DNA from: Raineyella sp964402325
GTDB taxonomy: Bacteria; Actinomycetota; Actinomycetes; Propionibacteriales; Propionibacteriaceae
Assembly: GCA_964402325.1 (NCBI GenBank)
Contig: CAYOBI010000005.1
Location: forward strand, 1 to 64,000
Length of the DNA stretch: 64,000 nucleotides
Direction: 5' to 3'
Made by a program: the position numbers and the translations under genes. The notes under the pieces were generated by a model that had not been told where the DNA came from, made no database searches, and saw nothing but the letters and a program-made list of their open reading frames with translations. Shown here in pieces: positions 51,224 to 59,370 of this stretch. Each line of letters begins with the position of its first letter. The first letter of the stretch is position 1.

Positions 51224-52637
51224 GGAGACCGGCCGGCAGGCCCGCCCGCACGTCCAGCACACTGCCCCCGGGCACCTTGCGCGGCTCCTCGGTCGCCGGC
51301 AGCACCACGTCGCCGCGGACCAGGACGTGCGGCCCGAACGTCCAGTCGCCTTCGACCGTCAGCGAACCGGCTTCGCGCAGGCTCGGCGCGCCGTGCGGGA
51401 AGTGCTGCTCGAAGTCGGCGATCAGCTTGTACGGCCCGGAGGAGAGGGTGACCAGCGGCGTGGCCGGGCTGACCCGGTCCAGGGTGCCGTCGGCGTTCAC
51501 CCGGTAGACGTCGGAGCGCAGCACGAGCAGGTCGCTCGTCGTCTTCACCGGCAGGAACCGGCTGCGCGGCACGACGATGGCCGCCGACCCCTCGAAGACC
51601 TCGATCGCGGCGCCCATCGCGGTCTCCAGCTGGAACACCTCGGGGGAGGACCCGTCGGTCGGGTCGACGGTCTTGCGGTTGCAGATCAGCGGCAGCCCGA
51701 GCACCCCGCCGCGGGCCTCGAGGGCGTCGGCCAGCTGCGCCAGGTCGAGCCACAGGTTGTTGGTGTTGAAGTAGCGGTGCCGGGTGATGTCGCCGAACGC
51801 GGCCTCGTCCTCGGCGGCGGTCTGGGCCTTCTCCCGCAGGATCATCCGGCCGTCGACGTTGCGGACGGCCAGATGGCCGCCCTTGCGGTCGGCCGCGGTC
51901 CGCTCGCAGACCTCCATCGCGAACGGCGCGCCGGTGCCGGCGAACCACTCGGCCAGCACCGCGGACGGATGGGCACCGAGGTTGTCGACGTTCGACACCG
52001 CGGCGTAGCGGAAGCCGGCGTCCAGGAGCGTACGCAGCACCCCGGAACCCTCCAGGGCGGTGTACAGGTCGCCGTGGCCCGGCGGGCACCACTCCAGGTC
52101 GGGTGCGGCCGGCCACTCGACCGGGGTCAGGTCGTCGGCACGGAGCTTGGGCTCCTGGTTCTGGACGAACTCCAGCGGCAGCCCGGCGGTGCGGACCGCG
52201 GGGGAGGAGGCCAGCTCGGCCATCGTGTCGGCGCTGGTGGCGAAGGAGTCCATCATCACCAGCGGGAGCCGTACGCCGTGCTCGGCGCGGGCCGCCAGCA
52301 CCTGGGCGACGGTGAGGTCGAGGAACGTACGCCCCTCCCGGACCGGGAGCAGCGACTTGGCCTGCTGCATCCCCATGGACGTGCCGAGGCCGCCGTTGAG
52401 CTTGATCACCACGGTCCGGGCCAGCGCCGACTCCGGGCCGGTCGGGGCGGCGGCCTCGCTGCGCAGGTCCGCGAGCCGTGGCAGGTCGGTGACCGGGCTG
52501 ATCGAGGCCTCCGGGATCATCCCGGTGAGGCCGTCGACGAGCTGCGCGTAGTAGTGACTGAACACGGTGATGGCGTTCTCGGCCACCCCGGCGTTGCGCA
52601 TCTTCCGCTGTGCCTGTGCCAGGCCTTCGGTCGTCAT
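51216..52637 (-). CDS. UTP-glucose-1-phosphate uridylyltransferase, UDPGP (eukaryotic-like) type
   Basis: A 473-residue enzyme of the UDPGP family that makes UDP-glucose. The nucleotide-binding motif is KLNGGLGTSMGMQQAKSL. Further blocks are QNQEPKLRADDLTPVEW, PPGHGDLYTAL, VSNVDNLGA, and YFNTNNLWLDL. The C-terminus is a left-handed beta-helix-like repeat (SLTVEGDWTFGPHVLVRGDVVL). Most bacteria use the shorter, unrelated GalU type of about 300 residues. This type is known in bifidobacteria and propionibacteria. TAGACT lies 7 bases before the ATG, and no ribosome-binding site is visible. Confidence 0.94.
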   Translation of the reverse strand: MTTEGLAQAQRKMRNAGVAENAITVFSHYYAQLVDGLTGMIPEASISPVTDLPRLADLRSEAAAPTGPESALARTVVIKLNGGLGTSMGMQQAKSLLPVREGRTFLDLTVAQVLAARAEHGVRLPLVMMDSFATSADTMAELASSPAVRTAGLPLEFVQNQEPKLRADDLTPVEWPAAPDLEWCPPGHGDLYTALEGSGVLRTLLDAGFRYAAVSNVDNLGAHPSAVLAEWFAGTGAPFAMEVCERTAADRKGGHLAVRNVDGRMILREKAQTAAEDEAAFGDITRHRYFNTNNLWLDLAQLADALEARGGVLGLPLICNRKTVDPTDGSSPEVFQLETAMGAAIEVFEGSAAIVVPRSRFLPVKTTSDLLVLRSDVYRVNADGTLDRVSPATPLVTLSSGPYKLIADFEQHFPHGAPSLREAGSLTVEGDWTFGPHVLVRGDVVLPATEEPRKVPGGSVLDVRAGLPAGLHA

Positions 52638-52644
52638 GGCGCAC

Positions 52645-52650
52645 AGTCTA
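52645..52650 (-). promoter_or_regulatory. Predicted -10 element of the UGPase gene (leaderless)
   Basis: TAGACT on the minus strand, 7 bases before ATG 52637. Confidence 0.5.
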
Positions 52651-52762
52651 GGGACCGGAGGGCCGCCGTCCCGGGCTCCGCGCGACCGGCCGCGGCTCAG
52701 TGGACCGGTGGGTGGCGGTGCAGGCCGGTGCCGGCGGGGTCGGCTACCCTTGGGACGGTCAT

Positions 52763-52838
52763 GGCCTCGTAGCTCAGGGGATAGAGCGACGGTTTCCTAA
52801 ACCGTGCGTCGGAGGTTCGAATCCTCTCGGGGCCGCCA
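52763..52838 (+). tRNA. tRNA-Arg (anticodon CCT)
   Basis: A complete cloverleaf. The acceptor stem is GGCCTCG with CGGGGCC (one wobble). The D arm is GCTC with GAGC. The anticodon stem is ACGGT with ACCGT around loop TTCCTAA. The T loop is TTCGAAT. The anticodon CCT reads arginine AGG codons. CCA is encoded at 52836-52838. TACCCT upstream (about 52745) may be its -10 element. A terminator follows. Confidence 0.95.
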
Positions 52839-52855
52839 TCCGCTGCAGGACGGAT

Positions 52856-52891
52856 CCGGGGGTCGCCCACCGTGCGGTGGACGACCCCCGG
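52856..52891. terminator. Bidirectional hairpin between tRNA-Arg and trxA
   Basis: A 17-base-pair stem with one mismatch (52856-52872 with 52875-52891) and a two-base top, between the tRNA and the convergent trxA gene. Confidence 0.85.
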
Positions 52892-52930
52892 GGAGTCTGC
52901 CGGCCGAGGGGAGGAGCCCCTCTCCCGGAC

Positions 52931-53290
52931 TCAGGCCATCGGCTTGGCCTGGGCCTTGACCTCGTCCATGTCGAGCTCCTTGATCTGGGAGATCAGGGAC
53001 TTCAGCGAGGAGCCGTTCATCGCGCCCGCCTGGTTGAACAGGAGGACCCCCTGGCGGAACGCCATCAGGGTCGGGATGGCGGTGATCTGGAAGTTCATCG
53101 CCAGCTCCTGCTCGGCCTCGGTGTCGACCTTGCCGAAGACGATGTCGGTGTTCTCGTCCGAGACCTTCTCGTACACCGGGGCGAAGCGCTTGCACGGGCC
53201 GCACCAGTCGGCCCAGAAGTCGACGAGGACGATCTCGTTCTCGTCGACCGTCTTCATGAAGTCGTCGTTGCTCAGGTTCGTGGTGGCCAT
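52931..53290 (-). CDS. trxA: Thioredoxin
   Basis: A 119-residue thioredoxin with the active site WADWCGPCK (Cys30, Cys33), the cis-Pro block TAIPTLMAF and the GAMNGSSLKSLI end of the fold. It is a general disulfide reductant in the cytoplasm. The C-terminus has a short extra tail (LDMDEVKAQAKPMA). The ATG follows GGAAACGAGAG, a moderate ribosome-binding site. Thioredoxin reductase is not nearby. The 214 bases upstream (53291-53504) hold its promoter region and no gene that I can see. Confidence 0.96.
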   Translation of the reverse strand: MATTNLSNDDFMKTVDENEIVLVDFWADWCGPCKRFAPVYEKVSDENTDIVFGKVDTEAEQELAMNFQITAIPTLMAFRQGVLLFNQAGAMNGSSLKSLISQIKELDMDEVKAQAKPMA

Positions 53291-53504
53291 GGGTGTTCTC
53301 TCGTTTCCTTCGACGGTCGCGCGTGGGCGCTGCTGTGGCGACGGCAGCTGCGCCGTACGGCAGTGGAACGGTTGCGGCGCCCCCGGTATTCCCGCATCCG
53401 GTCGGTGTGCCGTCGCGGCACGGCGACGGCCCGACGGGCGGGAACGCGTCCAGACTAGCCGGGTCCGGGCCGTGGACCCAGCGCGGCTTCCGCAGGGTGG
53501 TGCG

Positions 53505-54293
53505 TCACTTGATCCCGACGAACCGCCGCATCGGGACGGTGATGTGCACCGGCCGGTGGTCGGCGATCTCGGTCAGGGTGTCGATCGCACGGCTGATCCG
53601 GGACGCGGCGACCCCGGGGAGGTAGAGCGCCTCCAGCAGCCGCTCGGCATCCTCCCGGGTGCGGATCGTGTAGGTGTAGCGCTCCTTGGCGTCCTCGACC
53701 TTGCGGATCCCGTGCGCGGCGAACAGTCCGGGCAGGCCCGGCTGGGACCGTCCGGAAGGGAAGTGCGGGGTGGAGTGCAGCACCGACAGCAGCTTGGAGA
53801 CCATCGGGATGTCGTGCAACTGCACCGACTGCCACGAGGGCGACATGATCGCCACCACCCCGCCGGGTGCCAGCACCCGCTCGACCTCGCGGGCCAGCAC
53901 CGGCATCGGGCGGACGACGGCGAACCCGAAGCTGGTCACGACCGCTTGCATGCTGCCGTCCCGCAGCGGCAGGCGGCGCGCGTCCGCGCGCAGGAAGGTG
54001 CCGTCCGGGGAGCGGCGGTGGGCCTCGGCGAGCTCGTGGGCGGACATGTCCACCCCGATGACCGTACGGCCGGGCCGGGCCAGCTCGCGACCCACCCCGC
54101 CGGTCCCGCAGGCCAGGTCCAGGACCATGGTCGAGGACTCGGAGACGGCACGGGCCAGCCAGCTGTACGGGCTGCGGCCGCCGGACTCGATCCGCTGCAG
54201 CAGCTCCTCGATGGCTCCCACGTGCTCGCGGTGGAACCGGCTCAGGTAGCTGTGCCAGTCGACCTCGTCCGCCTGCCGCGAGAACAGTCTCAT
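53505..54293 (-). CDS. SAM-dependent methyltransferase (UbiE/MenG-like fold)
   Basis: A 262-residue class I methyltransferase. Motif I is VLDLACGTGGVGREL, motif post-I VIGVDMSAHEL, motif II in ADARRLPLRDGSMQAVVTSFGF, and motif III VLAPGGVVAIMSPSW. The N-terminus has a helical lid (LSRFHREHVGAIEELLQRI). The substrate is unknown; quinone or small-molecule methylation fits the fold best. ATG 54293 is preferred to GTG 54302 because CAGAGT lies 7 bases upstream. It lies downstream of the unknown gene at 54343 but with its own likely start. Confidence 0.88.
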   Translation of the reverse strand: MRLFSRQADEVDWHSYLSRFHREHVGAIEELLQRIESGGRSPYSWLARAVSESSTMVLDLACGTGGVGRELARPGRTVIGVDMSAHELAEAHRRSPDGTFLRADARRLPLRDGSMQAVVTSFGFAVVRPMPVLAREVERVLAPGGVVAIMSPSWQSVQLHDIPMVSKLLSVLHSTPHFPSGRSQPGLPGLFAAHGIRKVEDAKERYTYTIRTREDAERLLEALYLPGVAASRISRAIDTLTEIADHRPVHITVPMRRFVGIK

Positions 54294-54342
54294 GCGCCCC
54301 ACTCTGCCATGCGGCGGAAGCCGCCCGGCAGGCCGGGGGCGG

Positions 54343-55407
54343 TCACCCGAACAGCGCGATGACGTCCGCGCCGATGTCCTCGATCACGTGGCCGGGCCCG
54401 ATCGGGCGTCCGGCGACCGCCGAGACCAGCGCCGACAGGCCGGGCAGCGCCTCGTCGGGCACGGCGATCCGCGGCGCGTCGGGCGCCAGCAGCGGGTTGG
54501 CGCCGTCCGGCCACTGCTGGGTCAGCCGGTCCCAGGTGTGCAGCCAGGCCTCGGAGATCTCGGCCACCGACGGCACGCCGAAGAAGTGCCCCACGGGGGC
54601 GTGGTGGCGCAGGGCGACGATCCGGGAGTCCTGGTAGATCCTGGCCAGCCGGACCCGTGCGTCCAGGTGGCGCCTGTGCTCCCGCGAGGGGCGCAGGGCG
54701 AAGCTGCAGGGTGTCGGGCAGGTCTCGCCGATGTCGGGCCGCTGGCCGGCCTCGATGGTGGCGTGGTTCATCGCGCAGACCGACAGGGCGTCACCGAGCC
54801 GGGAATGGAACCGGTCGAGATAGGCGGTGTAGCCGGCGACATCGCCGTCACAGGCGTTGAGGGACCGCTTGGCGGTGGCCCGCTGCGCCGAGGTGTGCGG
54901 GCAGTCCGGGTCGTCGGTGCCCCACAGCCCGTCGGTGGAGGCGCGCATCCGGGCCGGGTCGCCGGCGTGGCCGAGGGTGCCCTGCCAGGCGAGGTGGCCC
55001 AGGTACTCCCCGATGAGGTGGGCAGTGACCACGACCTGGAGCGACTCGTGACGGGCCGACCGCAGTTGGACCACCTCGAGCATCAGCTCGTACAGCGGCA
55101 CCAAAGACCCCAGCGCCCCCCGGTTGCGCTCCCGCGGCTCGAGCGGGAAGCGGGCCGCGGCCAGCTCGGCGGCCCACGGTTGGCGGAAGCCGGCGGCGAT
55201 CGGGCCGAAGTCCTCGGCGTCGAGGTCCAGCACCCGTTTGGCCGCCGTGGCGAGCTGGCGGGCGCTCTCCAGTTGGTCGCGGTCGTCCTCCGGGCACGGG
55301 TCGGCCGCCCGGACGGCCAGCATGGACGCGGCCGCGTCGTACCAGTGGTGCCCGACCAGCGCGACGATGGACTCGGGCAACGGCAGGGGAGGCGGGGTCG
55401 CCCTCAT
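54343..55407 (-). CDS. Conserved hypothetical protein, Cys/His containing
   Basis: A 354-residue protein that I do not recognise. It is largely helical (LESARQLATAAKRVLDL, LVPLYELMLEVVQLRSARHESL). The middle and C-terminal parts have several Cys and His that could bind metal or form an iron-sulfur site: DPDCPHTS, NACDGDVAGY, VCAMNHATIEAGQ, TCPTPCSF, LRHHAPVGHFFG. No signal peptide is seen. It starts 7 bases after the stop of the DtxR-type repressor gene and is probably in its operon, so a link with metal supply is possible but unproven. Confidence 0.7.
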   Translation of the reverse strand: MRATPPPLPLPESIVALVGHHWYDAAASMLAVRAADPCPEDDRDQLESARQLATAAKRVLDLDAEDFGPIAAGFRQPWAAELAAARFPLEPRERNRGALGSLVPLYELMLEVVQLRSARHESLQVVVTAHLIGEYLGHLAWQGTLGHAGDPARMRASTDGLWGTDDPDCPHTSAQRATAKRSLNACDGDVAGYTAYLDRFHSRLGDALSVCAMNHATIEAGQRPDIGETCPTPCSFALRPSREHRRHLDARVRLARIYQDSRIVALRHHAPVGHFFGVPSVAEISEAWLHTWDRLTQQWPDGANPLLAPDAPRIAVPDEALPGLSALVSAVAGRPIGPGHVIEDIGADVIALFG

Positions 55408-55414
55408 CGTCGGG

Positions 55415-56128
55415 TCACGCGTTCCCGAGCGGGGCGACGAAGACGAACGCGGCGGCCTCGCGGGTGAGCTCGCACCCGGGCGCTGCGTCGGGGACCAGTG
55501 CCACGCCGCCCTCGACGGCGAACACCTGGACCGTCGTCCCGGGGGTGATGCCGGCCTCGTGGAGGGTCTGCAGCACCTGGGGATCGGTCTGCAGCTGCTC
55601 GCTGAGCCGGACCACAGTGGCCCGCAGCCGACGTCCCGGGGCACCGGCCCGGTTGCCGAGCAGGTCGACCAGGTTCGTCGCCGGGGTCTGCGCGTGCCCC
55701 TCCTCGGTGACGCCCAGCTCGTCCAGGCCCGGGATCGGGTTGCCGTACGGGGAGTCGACCGGGGTGTGCAGGATCGTGACGAGCTTGCGCTCGACCTCGT
55801 CGGAGATGACGTGCTCCCAGCGGCAGGCCTCGTCGTGGACCAGCTCCCAGTCCAGGCCGATGACGTCGGAGAGCAGGCGCTCGGCGAGGCGATGCTTGCG
55901 CATCACCCGCATGGCCCGCTCGTGGCCCTCCGAGGTGAGCTCCAGATGGCGGTCGTTGCGGACGGTCAGGAGCCCGTCGCGCTCCATCCGGGCCACGGTC
56001 TGGGAGACCGTCGGGCCACTCTGGTGCAGCCGCTCGGCGATGCGCGCACGCATCGGGACGATCCCCTCCTCGCCCAGTTCGAAGATGGTCCGCAGGTACA
56101 TCTCCGTGGTGTCGATGAGGTCGCTCAC
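55415..56128 (-). CDS. Metal-dependent repressor of the DtxR/IdeR family
   Basis: A 237-residue regulator. The N-terminal winged helix has DTTEMYLRTIFELGEEG and the recognition helix SGPTVSQTVARMERDGLL. The dimerisation and metal-binding domain shows the ligands in RKHRLAERLL and HDEACRWEHVIS, including the Cys and His positions of DtxR. The C-terminal SH3-like domain reads LGNRAGAPGRRLRATVV and FAVEGGVALVPD. It represses iron-uptake genes when Fe2+ is bound. The GTG has TAGGAT 6 bases upstream. No IdeR box is visible at its own promoter. MntR-type manganese control is less likely because of the SH3-like domain. Confidence 0.94.
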   Translation of the reverse strand: MSDLIDTTEMYLRTIFELGEEGIVPMRARIAERLHQSGPTVSQTVARMERDGLLTVRNDRHLELTSEGHERAMRVMRKHRLAERLLSDVIGLDWELVHDEACRWEHVISDEVERKLVTILHTPVDSPYGNPIPGLDELGVTEEGHAQTPATNLVDLLGNRAGAPGRRLRATVVRLSEQLQTDPQVLQTLHEAGITPGTTVQVFAVEGGVALVPDAAPGCELTREAAAFVFVAPLGNA

Positions 56129-56145
56129 AGGGACATCCTAGGCGG

Positions 56146-57078
56146 TCAGGCCAGTCTTTCTCGGTGCGCGGCCACCGCGGCGGCGAGCACCGGGTCCACC
56201 AGGCCGGGCGGGAGCTTGCGCAGGTAGCGGGGGCGGTCCGGGTTGAGGCCGAGCTTCATCGCCCGGCCCAGCGCCAGCCGCTGCGTGACGACCAGCTCGG
56301 CCTGCGGGTCGCGGCTGGACTCCACCAGGGTCGCGCCGGTGTCCAGGATCTGCTCGCCCAGCCCCTCCGGGGCCTCGCCGAACACCCAGACCATCCGGCC
56401 GGGCTGGGCGACGGTGATCGGCCCGCGACGGTACTCCAGCATCGGGTAGGCCTCGGCCCAGCTGGCCGAACTCTCCCGGAACTTCAACGCCGCCTCCCGG
56501 GCCAGGCCGATCGTCCACCCGGTGCCGAGATAGGTGACCTGCTCGGCGGCGACATGGCGTTCGTCCAGCCGCTCCCGGAGCGCGTCGCGGGCCTGCTCGA
56601 TCACCGGGGCCATGTCCTCGCCCAGCCAGGCCCGGTGGAGGGCCAGCACGCTGGTGGCGAACCGGGTCTGGGCATAGCCCGCCTCGTCGGCGAAGGGCAA
56701 CGCGACGTGGCTGTCGCACAGGTCGCCGATGGCGGAGGGTTCCTGGCCGACGAAGGCCAGAGTCGGCACCCGGCCGGCCAGTTCGTGCAGCATCGCCACC
56801 ACGTCGAGGGTGTCCCCGGAGCGGGACAGTACGACCACCCGGTCGAAGGTCCGGCGGGCGGGGAACTCGCTCGCCACGAAGGCGTCGCTCTGCCCCTGGC
56901 CGGCGTCCTCCCGGAGTCGGGCGATCGACTCGGCAATGTTCCAGGCCGTGCCGCACCCGACGTACGCGACCCGTTCGCCGGGCCGCGGCAGGACGGCGGC
57001 GACGGCGTCCACCATCCCGACCGCCCGTTGCCAGCAGTCGGGCTGCGAGGCGATCTCGTCGGCGACGTAGAAACTCAT
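56146..57078 (-). CDS. SIS-domain protein (sugar isomerase-like)
   Basis: A 310-residue protein with two SIS domains, as in sugar isomerases and deaminases of the AgaS or GlmS type. The first has VAYVGCGTAWNIAESIARL and VVVLSRSGDTLDVVAML, the phosphosugar-binding Ser/Gly/Asp loop. The second has VTYLGTGWTIGLAREAALKF and the late ESSRDPQAELVVTQRLALG. A keto-sugar isomerase or amino-sugar deaminase role is likely; the substrate is unknown. ATG 57078 has an AGGAGG ribosome-binding site 6 bases away. No transport or kinase gene for a sugar is nearby. Confidence 0.88.
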   Translation of the reverse strand: MSFYVADEIASQPDCWQRAVGMVDAVAAVLPRPGERVAYVGCGTAWNIAESIARLREDAGQGQSDAFVASEFPARRTFDRVVVLSRSGDTLDVVAMLHELAGRVPTLAFVGQEPSAIGDLCDSHVALPFADEAGYAQTRFATSVLALHRAWLGEDMAPVIEQARDALRERLDERHVAAEQVTYLGTGWTIGLAREAALKFRESSASWAEAYPMLEYRRGPITVAQPGRMVWVFGEAPEGLGEQILDTGATLVESSRDPQAELVVTQRLALGRAMKLGLNPDRPRYLRKLPPGLVDPVLAAAVAAHRERLA

Positions 57079-57159
57079 GGGCACCTCCTGCTCGGGTCGA
57101 CGTCCTCGGCCATCCCCAGGCCACACCCTACGGGCAGGCCGGGCCGCGGGGGAGGGAGA

Positions 57160-57825
57160 TCAGCCGGATCCGCCCGGCAGCACCAGGCTGAGCCGGGACG
57201 TCGCTGCGGCTCGGGTCACCTCCGCGGCCTCCGCCGCCGTGACGTCCAGCAGCACCAGCACGTCCTGGGCGGTGCCGCTCGACAGCGGTCCGCCGTCCGC
57301 CTCGCTCGGGATGGTGGCCACGCGGGCCCGGGTGGCCACCATTCGCACCTCACCGGTGCCGGTGTCGGTGGCCATCACGTCGATCGCGTCGCCCACCCGC
57401 AGCACCTGCACGATCCCGGCGTCGGCGAGCCGGGCCGGCACCGCGACGTGTCCGGCGGCCAGTCCGGACAGCCCGGGCCCGACCAGTGCGGCCTCGGTCA
57501 GGATCGTGCCGCCCGACAGTGGCCCGGCAGGCGTACGTCCCTCGGCCCGGTCGAGCCCGACCACCGCGCCCCGCGGGACCAGATCCGCCGGCACCACCCG
57601 GGTGGTGAGTTGGCTGCGGCTGAGCGGCCGGCCGCCGGTGACGTCACCGACGACGGTGACCACCTCGGTCCCGGCGCCGGCCGGATCGGACAGGACGCCC
57701 AGCCCGGCCAGCACGGCGACGAAGGTCAGTGCCGCGGCGACGGACCGGCGGTGCCAGGAGACGAAGCGCCGGGCGGCACGGGACCAGGCGAGCAGGGACG
57801 GGGAGCCCTCGGGTGCGATCGGCAT
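57160..57825 (-). CDS. SAF-domain (CpaB/RcpC-like) exported protein
   Basis: A 221-residue protein. A single membrane segment near the N-terminus (VAAALTFVAVLAGLGVLS) is followed by an SAF domain (about 65-130), which reads GRPLSRSQLTTRVVPADLVP and GTILTEAALVG. A second domain has HVAVPARLADAGIVQVLRVGDAIDVM, as in the CpaB/RcpC family of pilus assembly proteins. No tad pilus genes lie nearby, so it is an orphan copy. The ATG choice rests on the last in-frame start before the membrane segment. Upstream there is a 23-base tandem repeat. Confidence 0.8.
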   Translation of the reverse strand: MPIAPEGSPSLLAWSRAARRFVSWHRRSVAAALTFVAVLAGLGVLSDPAGAGTEVVTVVGDVTGGRPLSRSQLTTRVVPADLVPRGAVVGLDRAEGRTPAGPLSGGTILTEAALVGPGLSGLAAGHVAVPARLADAGIVQVLRVGDAIDVMATDTGTGEVRMVATRARVATIPSEADGGPLSSGTAQDVLVLLDVTAAEAAEVTRAAATSRLSLVLPGGSG

Positions 57826-57864
57826 GCCCTGGTGTGGTCCGCCCGGGCCGCCGGTCGGCCCTTG

Positions 57865-57918
57865 TCCACAGGACGATCGGCGGCGCGTCCACAGGACGAT
57901 CGGCGGCGCGTCCACAGG
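57865..57918. repeat. 23-base tandem repeat, 2.3 copies
   Basis: The unit TCCACAGGACGATCGGCGGCGCG occupies 57865-57887 and 57888-57910 without change, followed by TCCACAGG at 57911-57918. It fills most of the space between ppk2 and the SAF gene and ends two bases before the ppk2 stop. It may be a slippage product or hold part of the SAF-gene promoter. Confidence 0.9.
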
Positions 57919-57920
57919 GG

Positions 57921-58808
57921 TCAGTCGCCGACCGCCTCCCGGCCGCGGCGGACGATGTTCGGGTCCGGGGCGAACACCACGTCGGTGTCCTTGCCGGCGT
58001 AGTCGAACTGGTTCAGGAAGAACCGGATCGCGTTGATCCGGGCGCGCTTCTTGTCGTTGGACTTGATCGTGGTCCACGGCGCCCAGTCGGTGTCGGTGCG
58101 CAGGAAGGTCTGCTCCTTCGCCACCGTGTAGTCGTCCCACTTGTCCAGCGAGGCGATGTCCATCGGGGAGAGCTTCCACTGCCGGACCGGGTCGAGCTGG
58201 CGGATCGCGAACCGGGTGCGCTGCTCGTGCTGGGTGACCGAGAACCACAGCTTGGTCAGGGAGGTGCCGGAGTGGATCAGCATCTGCTCGAGCTGAGGAG
58301 CCTGGTCCATGAAGTTCTCGTACTCCTCGGGGGTGCAGAATCCCATCACCCGCTCGACGTTGGCCCGGTTGTACCAGGACCGGTCGAACATCACGATCTC
58401 CCCGGTGGTGGGGAAGTGCCGGATGTAGCGCTGGAAGTACCACTGGCCGAGCTCGCGGTCCGACGGTTTGGCCAGGGCGACCACGCGGGCGTAGCGGGGG
58501 TTGAGGTGCTCCTGGAAGCGCTTGATCGTGCCGCCCTTGCCGGCCGCGTCCCGCCCCTCGAACACGATGATGTGCTTGAGGTTGTTGTCCTGGGTCCAGT
58601 ACTGGAACTTGAGCAGCTCGATCTGCAGCAGGTACTTCTCGACGTCGTACTCCTCGCGGGTCATCCGCGTGTCGTACGGGTAGTCCTCACGCCAGGTCTC
58701 GACGGCGGAACCGCCCGGATCGATCAGGTCGGGATCGGATCCCTGGTCGTCGCGGACGGTGTAGCCCTGGGCATGCAGGGTATCGATGAACTCCCTGATG
58801 TTCTGCAT
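57921..58808 (-). CDS. ppk2: Polyphosphate kinase 2
   Basis: A 295-residue PPK2, which transfers phosphate between polyphosphate and nucleotides (usually GDP or ADP). Walker A is FEGRDAAGKGGTI, the lid-type block is EHLNPRYARVVALAKPSDRE, and Walker B is EIVMFDRSWYNRANVERVMGF. The C-terminal block SPMDIASLDKWDDYTVAKEQ is a class I PPK2 mark. Length is typical. TAGGCT lies 6 bases before the ATG, so the mRNA is probably leaderless. With PhoU and SenX3-RegX3 elsewhere in the window it forms a phosphate-storage theme. Confidence 0.95.
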   Translation of the reverse strand: MQNIREFIDTLHAQGYTVRDDQGSDPDLIDPGGSAVETWREDYPYDTRMTREEYDVEKYLLQIELLKFQYWTQDNNLKHIIVFEGRDAAGKGGTIKRFQEHLNPRYARVVALAKPSDRELGQWYFQRYIRHFPTTGEIVMFDRSWYNRANVERVMGFCTPEEYENFMDQAPQLEQMLIHSGTSLTKLWFSVTQHEQRTRFAIRQLDPVRQWKLSPMDIASLDKWDDYTVAKEQTFLRTDTDWAPWTTIKSNDKKRARINAIRFFLNQFDYAGKDTDVVFAPDPNIVRRGREAVGD

Positions 58809-58814
58809 GCGAAC

Positions 58815-58820
58815 AGCCTA
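58815..58820 (-). promoter_or_regulatory. Predicted -10 element of ppk2 (leaderless)
   Basis: TAGGCT on the minus strand ends 6 bases before ATG 58808, the same motif and spacing as for gpmA and the purine permease. Confidence 0.55.
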
Positions 58821-58899
58821 GGGGTACGGCCGTCCTTCCCACCCGCCGTCGGCCGACGCTGTGCCGCGCGCAGGGCTCAGTCGGCGGCGGCCGAGTTGC

Positions 58900-59226
58900 T
58901 CAGTCGGTGGAGGCCGAGGCGCCGACGGTCGCCGGCGCGGCGGCCGGGGTCGCCGCGGGGGTGGACGTGGTGGTCGAGGAGCCCTCGGTGCCGCCATCCG
59001 AGGAGGACGAGGTGGTGGACGAGCCGGCGGGGATCGAGGCGCTCGACCCGCTGCGGCTGTCGGTCTTGTAGAAGCCGGACCCCTTGAACACCACACCCAC
59101 GGCGTTGAAGACCTTGCGCAGCTTGCCCTCGCACTGGGGGCAGACCGTCAGGGCCGGCTCGCTGAAGGACTGGCGGACCTCGAGGTCGTGGCCGCAGCTG
59201 GTGCAGTGGTACTGGTAACGGGGCAT
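58900..59226 (-). CDS. FmdB-family zinc-ribbon protein
   Basis: A 108-residue protein. The N-terminal zinc ribbon has two Cys pairs (Cys8 and Cys11 in YHCTSCGH, Cys29 and Cys32 in TVCPQCEG), then VFKGSGFYKTD, the family mark. The remaining 55 residues are a disordered Ser/Thr/Ala tail. In Mycobacterium tuberculosis the protein encoded at the same place, next to the formyltetrahydrofolate cyclo-ligase (Rv0991c), is a redox-controlled chaperone. That role here is inferred from family and gene order. ATG 59226 is chosen because the ribbon begins at residue 4. Confidence 0.88.
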   Translation of the reverse strand: MPRYQYHCTSCGHDLEVRQSFSEPALTVCPQCEGKLRKVFNAVGVVFKGSGFYKTDSRSGSSASIPAGSSTTSSSSDGGTEGSSTTTSTPAATPAAAPATVGASASTD

Positions 59227-59370
59227 GCGCACATCTCGTTCAGGTGGGGGACGGGGACGATCCAGAAGGATACCGCCCGGGGTAACGTCATTCTGACCCG
59301 CGTTCTTCCCGCGCCGGCGCGACGGTACTGACCAGCGGAACGGGCCTTGCCCGCGAAGACCCCATGGGAA

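Noticed and set aside
52763..52838. tRNA-Arg as an integration site
   Set aside because: No integrase gene and no repeat of the tRNA 3' end is found on either side.
57921..58808. ppk2 as a thymidylate kinase-like gene
   Set aside because: The DRSWYNRANVERVMGF block and the late DKWDDYTVAKEQ block are specific to PPK2.
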